Shown piece by piece: positions 13,673-24,372 of a stretch of DNA of 64,000 bases. The stretch is from Strobilurus pachycystidiatus (taxonomy: Eukaryota; Basidiomycota; Agaricomycetes; Agaricales; Physalacriaceae). The position numbers and the translations under genes are program-made. Within the stretch, counting starts at the first letter, position 1. Each line of letters begins with the position of its first letter. The DNA lies in assembly GCA_019915135.1 (NCBI GenBank), contig JAHLMK010000021.1:744001-808000 (forward strand). The letters run 5' to 3'. The notes beneath the pieces are model-generated. The model did no database searches. It was given only the letters and a program-made list of their open reading frames with translations, and was not told the DNA's origin.

Positions 13673-13720
13673 GTGCCCAGTGCGCACTGTGCCCAGTGCG
13701 CACTGTGCCCAGTGCGCAGT
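13673..13720. repeat. 16-bp tandem repeat, three units
   Basis: The unit GTGCCCAGTGCGCACT is repeated head to tail three times; the third unit differs by one base. It sits 160 bp from the tRNA-Asp gene. Confidence 0.9.
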
Positions 13721-13879
13721 GCCCTGGCTGCCCCAAGCTCAGCTGCATCGCGATTCGCGAGCGCCAAGATTGGAATCATTGGATTGAATTCTAATTTCTC
13801 GAATAATTTCTCGAAAGATTCAAAACTTTTTGAAGGATTGAAAATTTTTTTAAAAAAGTCAAATATCTGGCAGACTTAG

Positions 13880-13973
13880 CTCTCTGACTGGGAGTCGAAC
13901 CCAGCTTTCGCGCGAAACACGAGACTGGTCAGTTCATGACAGGCGCGTGTACTAACCGATATACTATCAGAGA
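13880..13973 (-). tRNA. tRNA-Asp (GTC) with a 22-nt intron
   Basis: A full cloverleaf reads on the minus strand. The acceptor stem TCTCTGA pairs with TCAGAGA and the discriminator is G. The D-arm contains ATCGGTTAGTAC. The anticodon stem CGCGC/GCGCG closes the loop CTGTCAC once a 22-nt intron is removed between A37 and C38, the canonical place. The T-arm is CTGGG-TTCGACT-CCCAG. The mature length is 72 nt. A T-run follows downstream and fits Pol III termination. The second copy at 61,484 is identical in the mature part seen, but its intron differs. Confidence 0.95.
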
Positions 13974-14349
13974 TGTTACTGCAGGACTTCGTTAGGGTAA
14001 TGATAGCAGGGCTCCTATATTAGCTTGTCCCTCATCAGAGTCCCATACAATCACTATCTTTCACTGCCGCTCTTTCGCTCGGCACCAATCTCCCCCGCCA
14101 CATACGACCTCTCAAAATCACGGTAGAGTACGGTGTACCTCACCCACAAAGGCGCGTCGTCCGAGTCTGCTCAACTCCGGACGATGCCAATGGCCATGGG
14201 ACGCGATGATCTCTTTGCGATTTCTGTAGGAGGACTCGGACTGGTGTGGCGAGATGATGGAACCCAAAAATGAATTCTAACAGGTGAATTAACTCGAGGC
14301 AATCTGACTCGGAGTAAAACTGGTGCGACAACATACGACTAAGTCGTAC

Positions 14350-14985
14350 GCAGAGCGACTGGGCTAGCGAGCGACAAGATAGTGGAGCCTCACCAGCCTG
14401 TGAACGTGAAAGAACCGAAAGGTTTCCCGTGTCTGCGCAAGGATTAGACAAATACGAGGCAATGCGTTGTGTTAGAGCTGGCGAGGATCTGAGACAGCGA
14501 CCTGAAAGGCCAATCGTGTCCCACTCAAAGATAGATTCAGTCATACAGGATCTCGCACCCAGAAAAAAACACCCGTCGAAGGGGTCAGACAGATGCGCCA
14601 CTACAAGCCGTACGCAGAGCAACTGGGCCAGGGCTAGCGAGCGACAACGAGGGGAGTGGTGCTGTGATCTGAATGACTCCAAGCCCACCAAGCGAGGCAA
14701 CTGAGAGGATGCTCCTGGTCGAGGAGGAAAAGTGTTCGAAGGTCAAGAATATACGATACGCGGAGCAGGTGGGCTAACGAGCAACAAGACAATGCAAGCA
14801 TCAGGAGGTGAGTGACGATGAACGCAAGAAGTGCGGCCAAAAGGAAGACGGAGATGTATTCAGGCCGCACGCGGAGCGGTAGTAGTACTAGCGAGGGGCA
14901 AACAAACATTTGCTTGCATGAGAAACGAGAGCCAGGCGGGAGAAACCGAGATAGCGACTCGTAAGCCAGCGCGCGACTAGGGGCA
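14350..14985. repeat. degenerate motif array, block 2
   Basis: Further copies of the same motif as block 1 lie at about 14,353, 14,617, 14,762, 14,873 and 14,958, in the same orientation. The two best copies share the leader CCGTACGCAGAGC or GTACGCAGAGC ahead of the GCTAGCGAGCGACAA core. After the last copy, sequence around 15,000-15,080 resembles the downstream ends near 3,430-3,840 and 12,280-12,320, which suggests a longer repeat with a recognisable right end. No coding capacity recognised. Confidence 0.6.
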
Positions 14986-14999
14986 GGGAGAAGGTTGCT

Positions 15000-15889
15000 G
15001 TCAAAACCCAATGCGATGGGGGTCAGATTGTGCGTGAGGAAGGCGACCGCATACCCGAGTCCGTTTCCTCTTCGCCTCTTGCTGTGATGCTCTCTCGTCT
15101 TGGATCTCAAACTTTCTGGACTGGCATGCGTGGGGCTCGTGGCGCGTGAACGACGACGACAGATGCTAGAGAGTCGGACGCAAGGAGGCGGGGCAGGTGC
15201 GTGTTTGTCCACAGCCAGATCTTCTGTCTGCTTACGATACTTCTATCACAACAGGGATAGGCTTTCACGTCGACAAACTCGCTACGGACTGCCGCCGATC
15301 GACCGAGAGCCACCACTACGCTATCCGTGTCCTCCTGCAGAGTGCTCGGCCTCCCCTGCATACCCCCAACACTCCTACCCGCCTTCCAATTGCCTCTACA
15401 TTCGCAACCTCACCTTGTGCTCCTATTGTCCTCATCGCGCCTCTCTCGGGCATTCGCCTGCCCACTCGATTGATTGTCCGCCAAGATGGCACTACATGAT
15501 CCCGCCTGCCACTGTTTCCAACCATTTCTCCTGACTCCCAATCACGCTCTCAACATCAGAGTCGGCAGCGTGTGACTCCCTCACACAGGCGCGTCGTCCG
15601 CGTCTTCAAGTTCAACTCCGGACGCTGAGACGCGATGATCTTTGCTGCGGTTTCGTAGGAGGACTGGGAACCGTTTCCCAGGATCCGAGCGCGAGGATGT
15701 GCGCACGAAAGATAACCCGGACGTTGAGGGCCTTGGAGATCTTGCTGTTGCTATTGGGGAGGAGGAGGAGGGTGCATCCTAACCTCATGTTGCGGGTGCA
15801 AAAACAATGGGGCCGGTTCAAGTTTCGATCACATTGATAACGGGGCGGTCCTTGATTTCGAACCACCACAAGCACTTCGCCTACACTCT
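15000..15889. other. intergenic, no gene recognised
   Basis: Several short plus and minus ORFs occur, but none has a recognisable motif or supporting splice structure. The stretch 15,600-15,830 includes a phrase (GCGATGATCTTTGCTGCGG, then TAGGAGGACTGG) that resembles antisense sequence of the SDR gene at 53.8-55.2 kb (around 54,090-54,120), so it may be a decayed fragment of such a gene. Confidence 0.3.
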
Positions 15890-16985
15890 ATGGCCCACGA
15901 CGTTGATCTTCGGGATATATCCTTGTCCCCCAATCCAGTCGAGGAACGCGAAGACATGGAATTCACGGCGAGCCACGATGGGGTAATTTTGTTTTCAACC
16001 TTTTCATGGGCATCCAGTAACTGACGCGTGTTTAGTACGATGAACTAGAGTTCTGCATGGGTCTAAATCGTGGCGGGATAGTCGAATACGCGAAGTCAGC
16101 CTTACACCAAGCGTCAGGTACAGGAACTCCCTTGACAAAATCAGTGTCTCACTCATACCTCTCCAGTACATGCCGATCTCGTTCCATTGTTTCGCAATGG
16201 CATATGGACGCTCCTCCCTTCAGAGGACACGTTTCAAAAGATCTACGAAGCATACCTCAAGAACTCTCTCCACGGAACGCGAAATCGGATCTTATTCTCT
16301 GATGTAACTACAGTCCTACTTGCTCGTGGGCCTCTTGTTCACCTCTTTATAGGTAATTCCGATACAAGATTCATACGAATACGAATTTCTCTGCCTCAAG
16401 CCACCCAAAGGCCAGCACTTCCATGCTGCTGGACAACGCTACGCCTTCCCCCTCCGAAACTTTCCCATCGTCCGCGCATCCATTCACCCCTGCTTCGTGA
16501 TACCCTCCATCATCAACTATCTCATTGCCGGGTATCCCAGCCAGGCTCACGCGAATCGTATGGGCAGTGGTCGGTTCAGACAGTGTGCCAATCTTCAAGT
16601 AGTACTAAACCGTCCGGTATTCGTTGGGTTCCTTGCTGGCACACATACTGGTCGCGACTTTCCCGAACGAACGATCCCGTATGCTCGCCGAGAGCCGCCC
16701 ACTTCCAAAGCGCCCACCATAGCCGCTCCTGGCCCACGTCGTGCTCTATCGCCGAACAATGGGGATACCGTTCAGGCGTCGTCATCTCAGCGGAAGGCGA
16801 GAAAGAAAGTCACGGTTGCCACCCCTTCCGAACCGAAGCTCGCGAAGAAAGTCGCTCAGGCGTCTACTTCTCGAGCTTCGCGCCAATCCGATACGAGAAC
16901 GGGGAGCAAACGCAAGGTTGCAGATGCGTCAGAAGATGAACCGCCAGCTCCAAAGCGACGTAGTCCGCGTTTCGCCGGGACTTGA
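15890..16985 (+). CDS. hypothetical protein with basic C-terminal tail, four exons
   Basis: Exons are 15890-15982, 16036-16117, 16167-16303 and 16353-16985, totalling 945 nt (314 aa). The introns are 49-53 nt, start GTAA or GTAC and end TAG or CAG. The third was found because skipping 16304-16352 joins RILFSD in frame to VIPIQDSYEYEFLCLKPP. The N-terminal two thirds looks globular, with a LVPLFRNGIWTLLPSED block and a GQRYAFPLRNFPIVRASIHP block. From about residue 215 the sequence is low-complexity and basic (Ser, Lys, Arg, Pro) and ends KRRSPRFAGT with KRK and KRR clusters that could act as nuclear signals. I do not recognise the family. Confidence 0.7.
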
Positions 16986-17721
16986 CCGGGTGTCGTCTTT
17001 GTTATTACATTCAGCCATCTATCTGCTCATTACTGTAACTTATTCTTTGCTTTCGCATTGCTATCGAATAATGTATACATGTCGTCTGGGAATATAACCT
17101 GCCTGACGACTTTAGCTTAACGAATCGCTACTGTGTGTGCCCGCCAATGACCATGTGGTGATTTTTGGCTCCGTAGCAACGTTTGAAGCACTACATACCT
17201 ACTACCCACTGAGGACCATACCTCAGCAGGTTTCCGCGTCTCCCATGCAGCTTCGGCGATGAATATTTTCGACTTGCAATCTATTCTTTACCGTCTCTCA
17301 AGATGTTAGGGAGGGAACACCAAACGTAATACGAGCTGGCACAAAAATAGTACAAAACGCTCGGGCCCTCTCAAGTCACTCAAATAGCGGTTAGGCCACT
17401 TGGCTTCTCTGAAGAGAAGGTTGGATCCAGTCTGATACAAAGCACTTAACAAGCAGGCTATACAGCGACGGTAAGAACTGCCTCAACTGACTTGGTCTTG
17501 AAAGTACGTCTACAGTAGACTCGTACGCAGGTTGTCATTTGTTCAAAGTCGTCTGTGTTTGTAGCTGCTGCAAAACAACCACGACATTGACACCCAAGTT
17601 GAGTCGATTAGCGTGTAGGCTAAGGAGCAACGAGTATTATTCATATAACACAGAGAAAGATTATGGTGTGTGGAGTTGCAAGCAAGATACAATTCATGCC
17701 ACATAGCTATCGCACAATTCT
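16986..17721. other. intergenic between convergent genes
   Basis: Nothing recognisable. It separates the 3' ends of the plus-strand gene ending at 16,985 and the minus-strand zinc-finger gene ending at 17,722. Confidence 0.4.
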
Positions 17722-19142
17722 CTAGCAATCGTTCCGAAACGGGTTGAGGTGGCGGCGAGCCGGACTCTGAGTCGAATTCGGCTCCAACAACGCGCGCCTA
17801 GCAAGACCTATCGCCTTCGCATAGAGCCCCGCATTGCGGAACGCGTCGTTCTTTACGAGGATACTGAACCGCTGCCCCACATGGCTTGTCTCCTCCTGAT
17901 GTTCAGCGAGCTGGATGAGGGTGAAGAAGCTCTTGGAGCACTCCGCACAGTCAAAGTTGTTGGAGGTCCGCTCCACGCGGGGCGCGTTAGCTAGGTTCAG
18001 CTAAGAGAGACAGCTTTAGTCTTGTTTCCCATGAGAAACTTGAGACTGTTACCTTGTGAGAAGCGCTAGTGGTAGTAAGCTTCACACGCATACCCGTTGA
18101 CGAATGATTCCCGCCACTCTGGTGCTGCGAGAAGTCCTTCCGGTCCGAAAAGCTTTCGAGGCATTGAACGCATTCGTAGACGGTTAGCTCAGACTGCGTG
18201 GGCACGGTAAGGGTTAGGTTTCATGGAGGGAAGGATAGAGTTAACCTTGAGCCGCACAGGATTCGAAGTATGCATCTTCTTGACAACGCCGGAATGGCTT
18301 GTGCCGAGCTGGTGTTGAGCGAGACGGTAATGTTGAGGAAAGGTCTTCTTGCACTGGCCGCATACGAAGGTCGTCGGAGTCTCGACCATGTTCTTGAGCG
18401 CTGAGAGCGTCGCCTACAGCAAGTTCAGCAATAGACGTGATGCCGAATACAAAGACGAACATTCAAGTTGATTCCGGACTCGGACCCAATGCTTTCGTCC
18501 GTGTCAGGAGAGTTGACGAGGACATGGAGATTCTGCATCACCGCATCGGATGGTCGTAGCTTACTAGAGCTAGCAGAACCTCCCAGAGCATGTATCTGCG
18601 CATCTCCTGACGGAGGTACGCCTGGCACAGAAACGATGCTTTCCTCGATGCGTGGGCGACTGCAATAGTTATGAGAAGTCACGTCTGAAAGAAAGCTTCC
18701 CGGAGATTGATGAACAGTTGATCGATTTTGAGGCGCCGACGGCGCCACGATTGTACATGGAGTGGCGTCAGCCGTGCCCTTGTGGGCTTCCGAGTTTGAG
18801 TCGGTAGATTCCTGATTGTCAACGACCTGGTTGTTCAATCTATTGTGCATATATAAGATGAAAAAGCCCGGTCAGGCATAGGAAACTCTAACAGAACTAC
18901 CTTTGACGACTTGTTGAGCGCGTTGCACTCGCTGCATCTGTGGACCTCTGGTGGGCAATGTAAATAGTCGTTGGCGTTTCCTGCGACATTCCAGATGTCT
19001 GGAGAATCTGCATGAACTTGGGGTTGGTGGGCTGCATCGAGGTGGGAGGTGTGTAAGTGTGATGGCTTGTAGAAAGCTCTTACGCACCGTTTCTTATAGG
19101 CATGGGCAAGACCACTGCCTTGTTCTCGAAGTGGATGTCCAT
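17722..19142 (-). CDS. C2H2-type zinc-finger protein, six exons
   Basis: Exons on the minus strand are 19142-19088, 19031-18893, 18839-18461, 18413-18246, 18193-18053 and 18000-17722; introns are 47-56 nt, total 386 aa. Three fingers share the spacing C-x2-C-x12-H-x5-H: CGQCKKTF...HQLGTSH, CVQCLESF...HQSGGNH and CAECSKSF...HQEETSH. The x5 gap between histidines and the (S/T)F after the cysteine pair are regular across all three. An N-terminal C-x2-C (HRCSECNALNK) and a Ser-rich linker of about 120 residues precede the fingers. Each finger sits largely on its own exon. A DNA- or RNA-binding role is expected from the family, but targets cannot be inferred. The first exon is the least certain. 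Confidence 0.75.
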
Positions 19143-19294
19143 GGCAGCGCGGTCGCACATCCATCATTTCTCGAACAATAAGGTGGTTCGGCAGAGGCTT
19201 GCAACTTAATGCCAGTTTGGGCGTGCTTGTTCCAGTGTACGTTTACAGAGAAAGTCTGATGAGCGCATTTGTGCCGTTGCTCCGAGATCAAGCT

Positions 19295-19612
19295 GAGCGG
19301 CTGCACACCTTGCCTGTAGTTTTCCCTGTTGTCAGGATCTCCTGAGAGCATCTGGGGTTGAAACTCACGGGCTGGCCGGAGCGGAGCGCGCGCGGCAAGC
19401 AGATACTATCGAGATTGAAAAAAATCGTCGGTCTCGAATCACCTCGCGGTAGAGCGGCTGCACACCTTGCCTGTGGTTGTACCTGTCCACAGAATTTCCT
19501 GAGATTATTTTGAGCTGAAACTCACGGGCTGGGCCGGATCAGAGCGCTCGCGACAAGCAGATATTTTTGAGATAGAAAGAAATCCTCGAATCACCTCGCG
19601 ATACACCGATCA
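19295..19612. repeat. 157-bp tandem duplication
   Basis: Two head-to-tail copies start at 19,295 and 19,452, each opening GAGCGGCTGCACACCTTGCC. Each contains TGAAACTCACGGGCTGG and ends with a CGAATCACCTCGCG block. The copies are clearly related but diverged. They lie immediately outside the left end of the large transposon and are not part of it. Confidence 0.8.
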
Positions 19613-19659
19613 ATAAAAACCGGCAATCAATCAATACACGGCACGGACCGCGCAATTCC

Positions 19660-20739
19660 CAGGCTCCGAACCCAGCCGTCGCTGGTGTTTCTGTCGGCTA
19701 AATACTGATGCTGTGGGCAAATAGCGCGCTATTGGGTGGATTAGTCATCAGTCATCCCAATCGGTCAGAAGCCCCTGATCGTGTTTGGCACGTACTCGAC
19801 ACGCTTTTTGACGCGTTCGTTGGGCTCATCGAACGATGCAGTACGGTATAACACCGCAGTAGTAGCTGAATAGAACAATTTATGCTACAACTGTCAAGAT
19901 GACTGACCTCGAGGAGACCAATTGACCCACCTTAGACCTATTGGGCTGCACTGGGCTGCATACCGGCTACATCTGGCAGCACGGCTCTTCCATGGCTTGC
20001 ATTTGCTCGCATGTTGCTGAAACCGCGCGCTGAGACCACAGAGGCTCCGAAGGCCCTCAAATATGGGACACCGTGCACTGCAGTCTGCAGGTCAATATAC
20101 CCTATGCACACAGTCCAACTTGACCGGAGCACATACTCATCAGATTGTAGACTAGTTCAAGCAGTCTTATGCAGTCTCATTGCCCCACTAATCGACAGAT
20201 TTGAGGCGAGTTTCATGGTGTATGTGCACTCGCGCCGCGGAGCCATTTCGCCCACTTTGGGTTTGGTATCTGCTCGGTGATCTCGGGCGACGCTATTTCT
20301 CGGCGGTAAGCGCTAAATATTCTTAGAAAGGAAATTTCCCACCATTATCTGGCCGCCTTTGGCGGCGCGCTCCTTGCAATTTGCGCTTCAGAACAGCAAA
20401 TTTTTGGCCCGTGAATGCATCGTTGAGCAGATACACAGTATTGAAGGTGGGTCCTAGCAGAACTCTCCCTTCCTCCCTTCTCTTTTTCTCCCTCTTTCCT
20501 TTTTGGAATATCTTTTTTTTATTTTCTTTAATGCCCACAACATCAGTATTCAGCCTTTCTGTCTAAATACTGTGGCACGATATGATAGACGGATTTGACG
20601 GACCGAAAATTATAATAAAATTGATGAGCCAATGAGAGAAAGAGGAACGGGGGGAGGACGAAACACCAGGACGGCTGGCACTTTTTAGCCGGCAGCCCTT
20701 CGGCATCGCGCTGACAAACAGCGCCAACACTGGGCCCGA
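19660..20739. repeat. left terminal inverted repeat, split by an insertion
   Basis: The TIR consists of 19,660-19,695 plus 20,564-20,739 (36 + 176 = 212 bp). Between them lie the 860-bp element and its duplicated 8 bp. It matches the reverse complement of 50,048-50,259 with differences only near 19,667 and in the AT-rich block near 20,612. Confidence 0.93.
19696..20555. mobile_element. non-autonomous TIR transposon with 8-bp target duplication
   Basis: This 860-bp element has 24-bp terminal inverted repeats (19,696-19,719 and 20,532-20,555) matching at 22 of 24 positions; the left end begins GGCTAAATACTGATG. The 8 bp TTTCTGTC is present on both sides (19,688-19,695 and 20,556-20,563). The uninterrupted right TIR of the host transposon, near 50,222-50,229, carries a single copy and serves as the empty site within this window. 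There is no transposase ORF, so it is non-autonomous. An 8-bp duplication fits hAT or KDZ/Zisupton-type elements; I do not assign the superfamily. Confidence 0.92.
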
Positions 20740-21975
20740 GGGCGCGTCTTGTCCGTTGACGATCGTGTTGGCACTCCCTTTCTTTTTCTCTTCCCAATCC
20801 CTGCCCAAAGGGCATCCACACTCTTTCAACCCTCACAGTCCTTACTCTGGATACTATGCTTACTGATTTTCCCTAATATCCGGCACCTGCATGTCTGTAC
20901 CTCCCAAAGCGGCGGAAACACAGAAACGATGGTCTATCAAAGCCATACGCGATCTTGGACAGCGTGTCTTTGGGAAGAGACCATGCTGGGCACAGATTCT
21001 GCTCACGCGAGCTTTGGAGGAGGGCAAGGATGTTGTCGGGGTAGCACCAACGGGCTTTGGCAAGACTTTGACGTTCTGGCTTCGCTTGCTTATGGCTCGC
21101 GAGGAAGGACTTGATAAGATGGTTGTGGTAGTGACGGCACTCAATTTACTTGGGCATCAGAATGCAGAGCAACTTCGGAAAGCCGGAGTCACGTCAATTG
21201 CTGTCGATAGCGAGAATTCCAATCAGGGTACATACCAGGTATCTCGAACTGCTCTGTTGAGTCGCTTAAGATGAACTGAATATGCTGTTAGGACATCCTC
21301 AATGGAAAATACAGTGTTGTCACTATCAGCCCGGAGCTGTTGAACGATACCGCCTGCCGCAAGTTACTCGAAAGCCCAAAAGTCACCTCACGTCTGCTCT
21401 ATATGGTCGTAGACGAAGCGCACTGTGCCAGTCAGTGGGGCCGCTCCTTTCGACCTGAATATCTCAATATCGGTGCTATCCGTGACCTTATGCCAGGCCA
21501 TATCCCCATCTACGCTGCCTCCGCGACACTCCCTGCCCCCGTTCTCAAGGACGTCGCCGACATTCTCCATCTAGATCCAAAAAACCTCACCCAAATCATT
21601 CTGTCCAACGATCGCCCCAATATCCATCTCTGCGTACGAGGTGTCAAACACGCGTTGACCTCATACAAGGACCTTGACTTCTTGATCCCGGATAACTTCA
21701 AAGACGGTGATCCGCCGCCGCCCAAGTTTCTCGTGTTCTGTAACTCTATTACCGAAACTGAGCAAGTGTTACGACCTGATCCCGCCGTGACAAGGACTCG
21801 CTCACGATGGCGCGCCTCTACGCTCCAACCGTGGCTTTCCTGCGGGCACAACACGCATATCTCCGGGACGCTTCCGTCCAGTCGCTTGGGAGGGATCGCG
21901 GAGGACCTCGACGGATGCTCCTCCGTATCGCCCAGAGAGTGAACACCCAGGAGACCCCGTCTCCTGGTGTCGCGC

Positions 21976-23655
21976 TGATGTGCAAGTTCGGAATAGACCT
22001 CTGAAAAAGATGCTATCGTCTAACCACACTATCAATCCTTATCACAACTAACACTCCTTGTAAGGGAGCTGGGGTGCACAAAGGTTCGAGAGAACAAGGT
22101 GCTTTTGGGTAATGGAGAAATAGAGATGTATTCCGAATCGCTGTAGTTAAACTACGAGTTGTTTTTGGGGGTGTAGGGATTCTGATCGAAATGACACAAG
22201 AAAACCTTGAAGTCGTAGGCCGAACCTCTTGACGTATGAAGACCTTAAACAGCGCGAGGCAATGTAGCTTCTACCTATCAAGTGCTCTGGTGTACAAGGA
22301 CTTTGTCTTGGAATCGTCAGGCCGCTACCGCAGGTTTTACGCCACTGGACTGCTAACGATAAGGACTCCTTCTTGCACTTAAACCAAACTTCTAGTGTCT
22401 TGCACCGGGACCAAAGGTTCCGAAAGGTGTCTCAGACGTTGACAACACTCGTTCAAACTCAACTTATTCCTCAAAGGAAAGTACTTCACGAAATAGCGTG
22501 AATGCAGGGCAGAACCACTTGCAAACCGGCCTTCTTGCGAATACAAGGTTCTAACACCAAGTAGATTCGTTGGTACTTGACTTGGTACGTCGGAATAAGG
22601 TTCTTTTGAGTCTTTCAAGGAGCTTGGCAACACCTGATGTCTTTAAATCTTGGAAAGGTCTTTGGGGTCTTTGGGGTCTTTGGGTTCTTTGCAGAAATGA
22701 GTCGAAACTCGAGATAGATTCACTACAATGGCTGCGTCTGACTAGCGGCTACTGGAGGGGGCTCTAAGCTGCCGAAATATGGGTCCTTTGGGCCCTTTTA
22801 TACTACTGGTGGGTTCCTACTGAGTAAGCATCTATTCTAGGATCGGATACATCGGACTTTCGAGTCATACAAGTGCTGGATTCTTATTGGCTATCCCTGG
22901 TCGAAACAACTGCGGACAGGCCGCTTGGTCCTTTAGCCATATACGCCACCTTGGCGGTATGGTACAATCCTTGTGCCCAGGAGATCAAGGTCCGATAAGG
23001 ACTTCGATCCTTAGGTATCTTTATGTTGCAAGGTCCTACGGACACCTGCTTTCTTGTGGATAGGTTGGATGGAGATCGTTAAGAACGTCCTTTCGAGCGC
23101 AGACACTACAGGGGAGTGCTTTCTTAAAGTGGTAATACACCCTGCTTTTGGGGTGGTCCTTGATCGTGGATCATGATCGATCGGCATAGCGGAAGGCGTC
23201 GGTTCGGAGTCCTTGACAGCTCCGAAGATTGTTTCCCCAAAAGGGTTGTGACGTCCTTGAACTATTTCGGGACCTTCCAGGTCTTTTGGGTTGAGGTGCG
23301 CAGGTCTTGGGTCGCTCGAACTGAACCGCCTGAAGACCTTTGGACCCTCCTTGGGTGCGAATGGTTATAGCACATAGTCTGTAGTACAAGGTACACGCAA
23401 AGGTACGGAATCTTGACAGAGATCCAACGCGCGGATAAGGATATTCGGATGAAGGTGATCGAAGGTTTCGATCGCGCCTGTCCTAAAGGACTTGTTAAGG
23501 CGCCTGGACCTTGTCCTGGAGGCTTGCCCGCGTCAAGGCAGTAACTCCTGCGTGCTCTATCCTAAGTACTTGACTGGAGGTTCCTAAGGTCTTTGGGCTG
23601 TTCAGGAATCGCAAAATTCCCCGTTTCTAGTACTGGAATAGTACCCTGCGTATCA
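21976..23655 (-). repeat. 3' LTR of the Ty3/gypsy element
   Basis: 1,680 bp, apparently identical to 33,798-35,477. Its small ORFs are the same in both copies and are not genes. Confidence 0.95.
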
Positions 23656-23664
23656 TCTCCCCTT
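23656..23664 (-). promoter_or_regulatory. polypurine tract of the Ty3/gypsy element
   Basis: On the minus strand AAGGGGAGA directly precedes the 3' LTR (TGATACGC), the expected place for the plus-strand primer. Confidence 0.75.
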
Positions 23665-24372
23665 GACTTATGAAATGTCGTCCGCGACATAGTCCTTGGT
23701 GGTTCAGAACCTTTATCCTGGGTACCAGGCCGCCGTGACGAAGTCCCCCTTTGGTTTCTATCGTCCGATGGACCCTCTTTTGCCTAACTTCGTTCCGTTA
23801 TAAAAGGTCCTGGGACTTGTCCTCAGACCTTTCATTCCTGCCTTTCTTCTGTCATGGCTCCCAAAACTTGGACTCCCATCGCAAAACTGCTTCCCACAAC
23901 GCCGCACGTTCCGTCCGTGAAGGACCTGATCACTACGCGCGACCTTGCGAACCTTGCGGTCCCTCCTGATTGGAGTCCCTTTGCTTAGTCCTTGGCTGAC
24001 TTCTTTTGACCTAAAGGTCACTTTTCTTTTCTTCCTTACGAATGGTCCTTATAGTCACATTGCTTTGCCTGTATTACTTTATTCGCAACGCAGTCCCTTG
24101 TGGGCCCTTTCGACGTCCAAGGTTCCCATCCTCTGACCTTTGCTACCTTTTGAGATTCCAAGGAGGGTCCTGGGCCCTCCCCTTGACTTAAAGGTTCCAA
24201 CTAAGGTCCCTCGTTCTTGCTTCCTTAATGTTTTCACACTGTTCTTTGGGTACAAGAAGTTGTAATTTTTGCTATAAAATACAACGGGGCGGGGAATGCG
24301 TATATGAAGAAGTGTCCTTTTGGCACTGACTAGATCGTATATGTATATAAAAGAAATCGCGGCGGGACGCTT

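Noticed and set aside
13673..13720. CRISPR-like array
   Set aside because: Only three contiguous 16-bp units with no spacers, in a eukaryotic genome.
20891..21766. Treating the left and right helicase halves as two separate genes
   Set aside because: Frame, motif order and the GCAAG duplication show one gene interrupted by an insertion.
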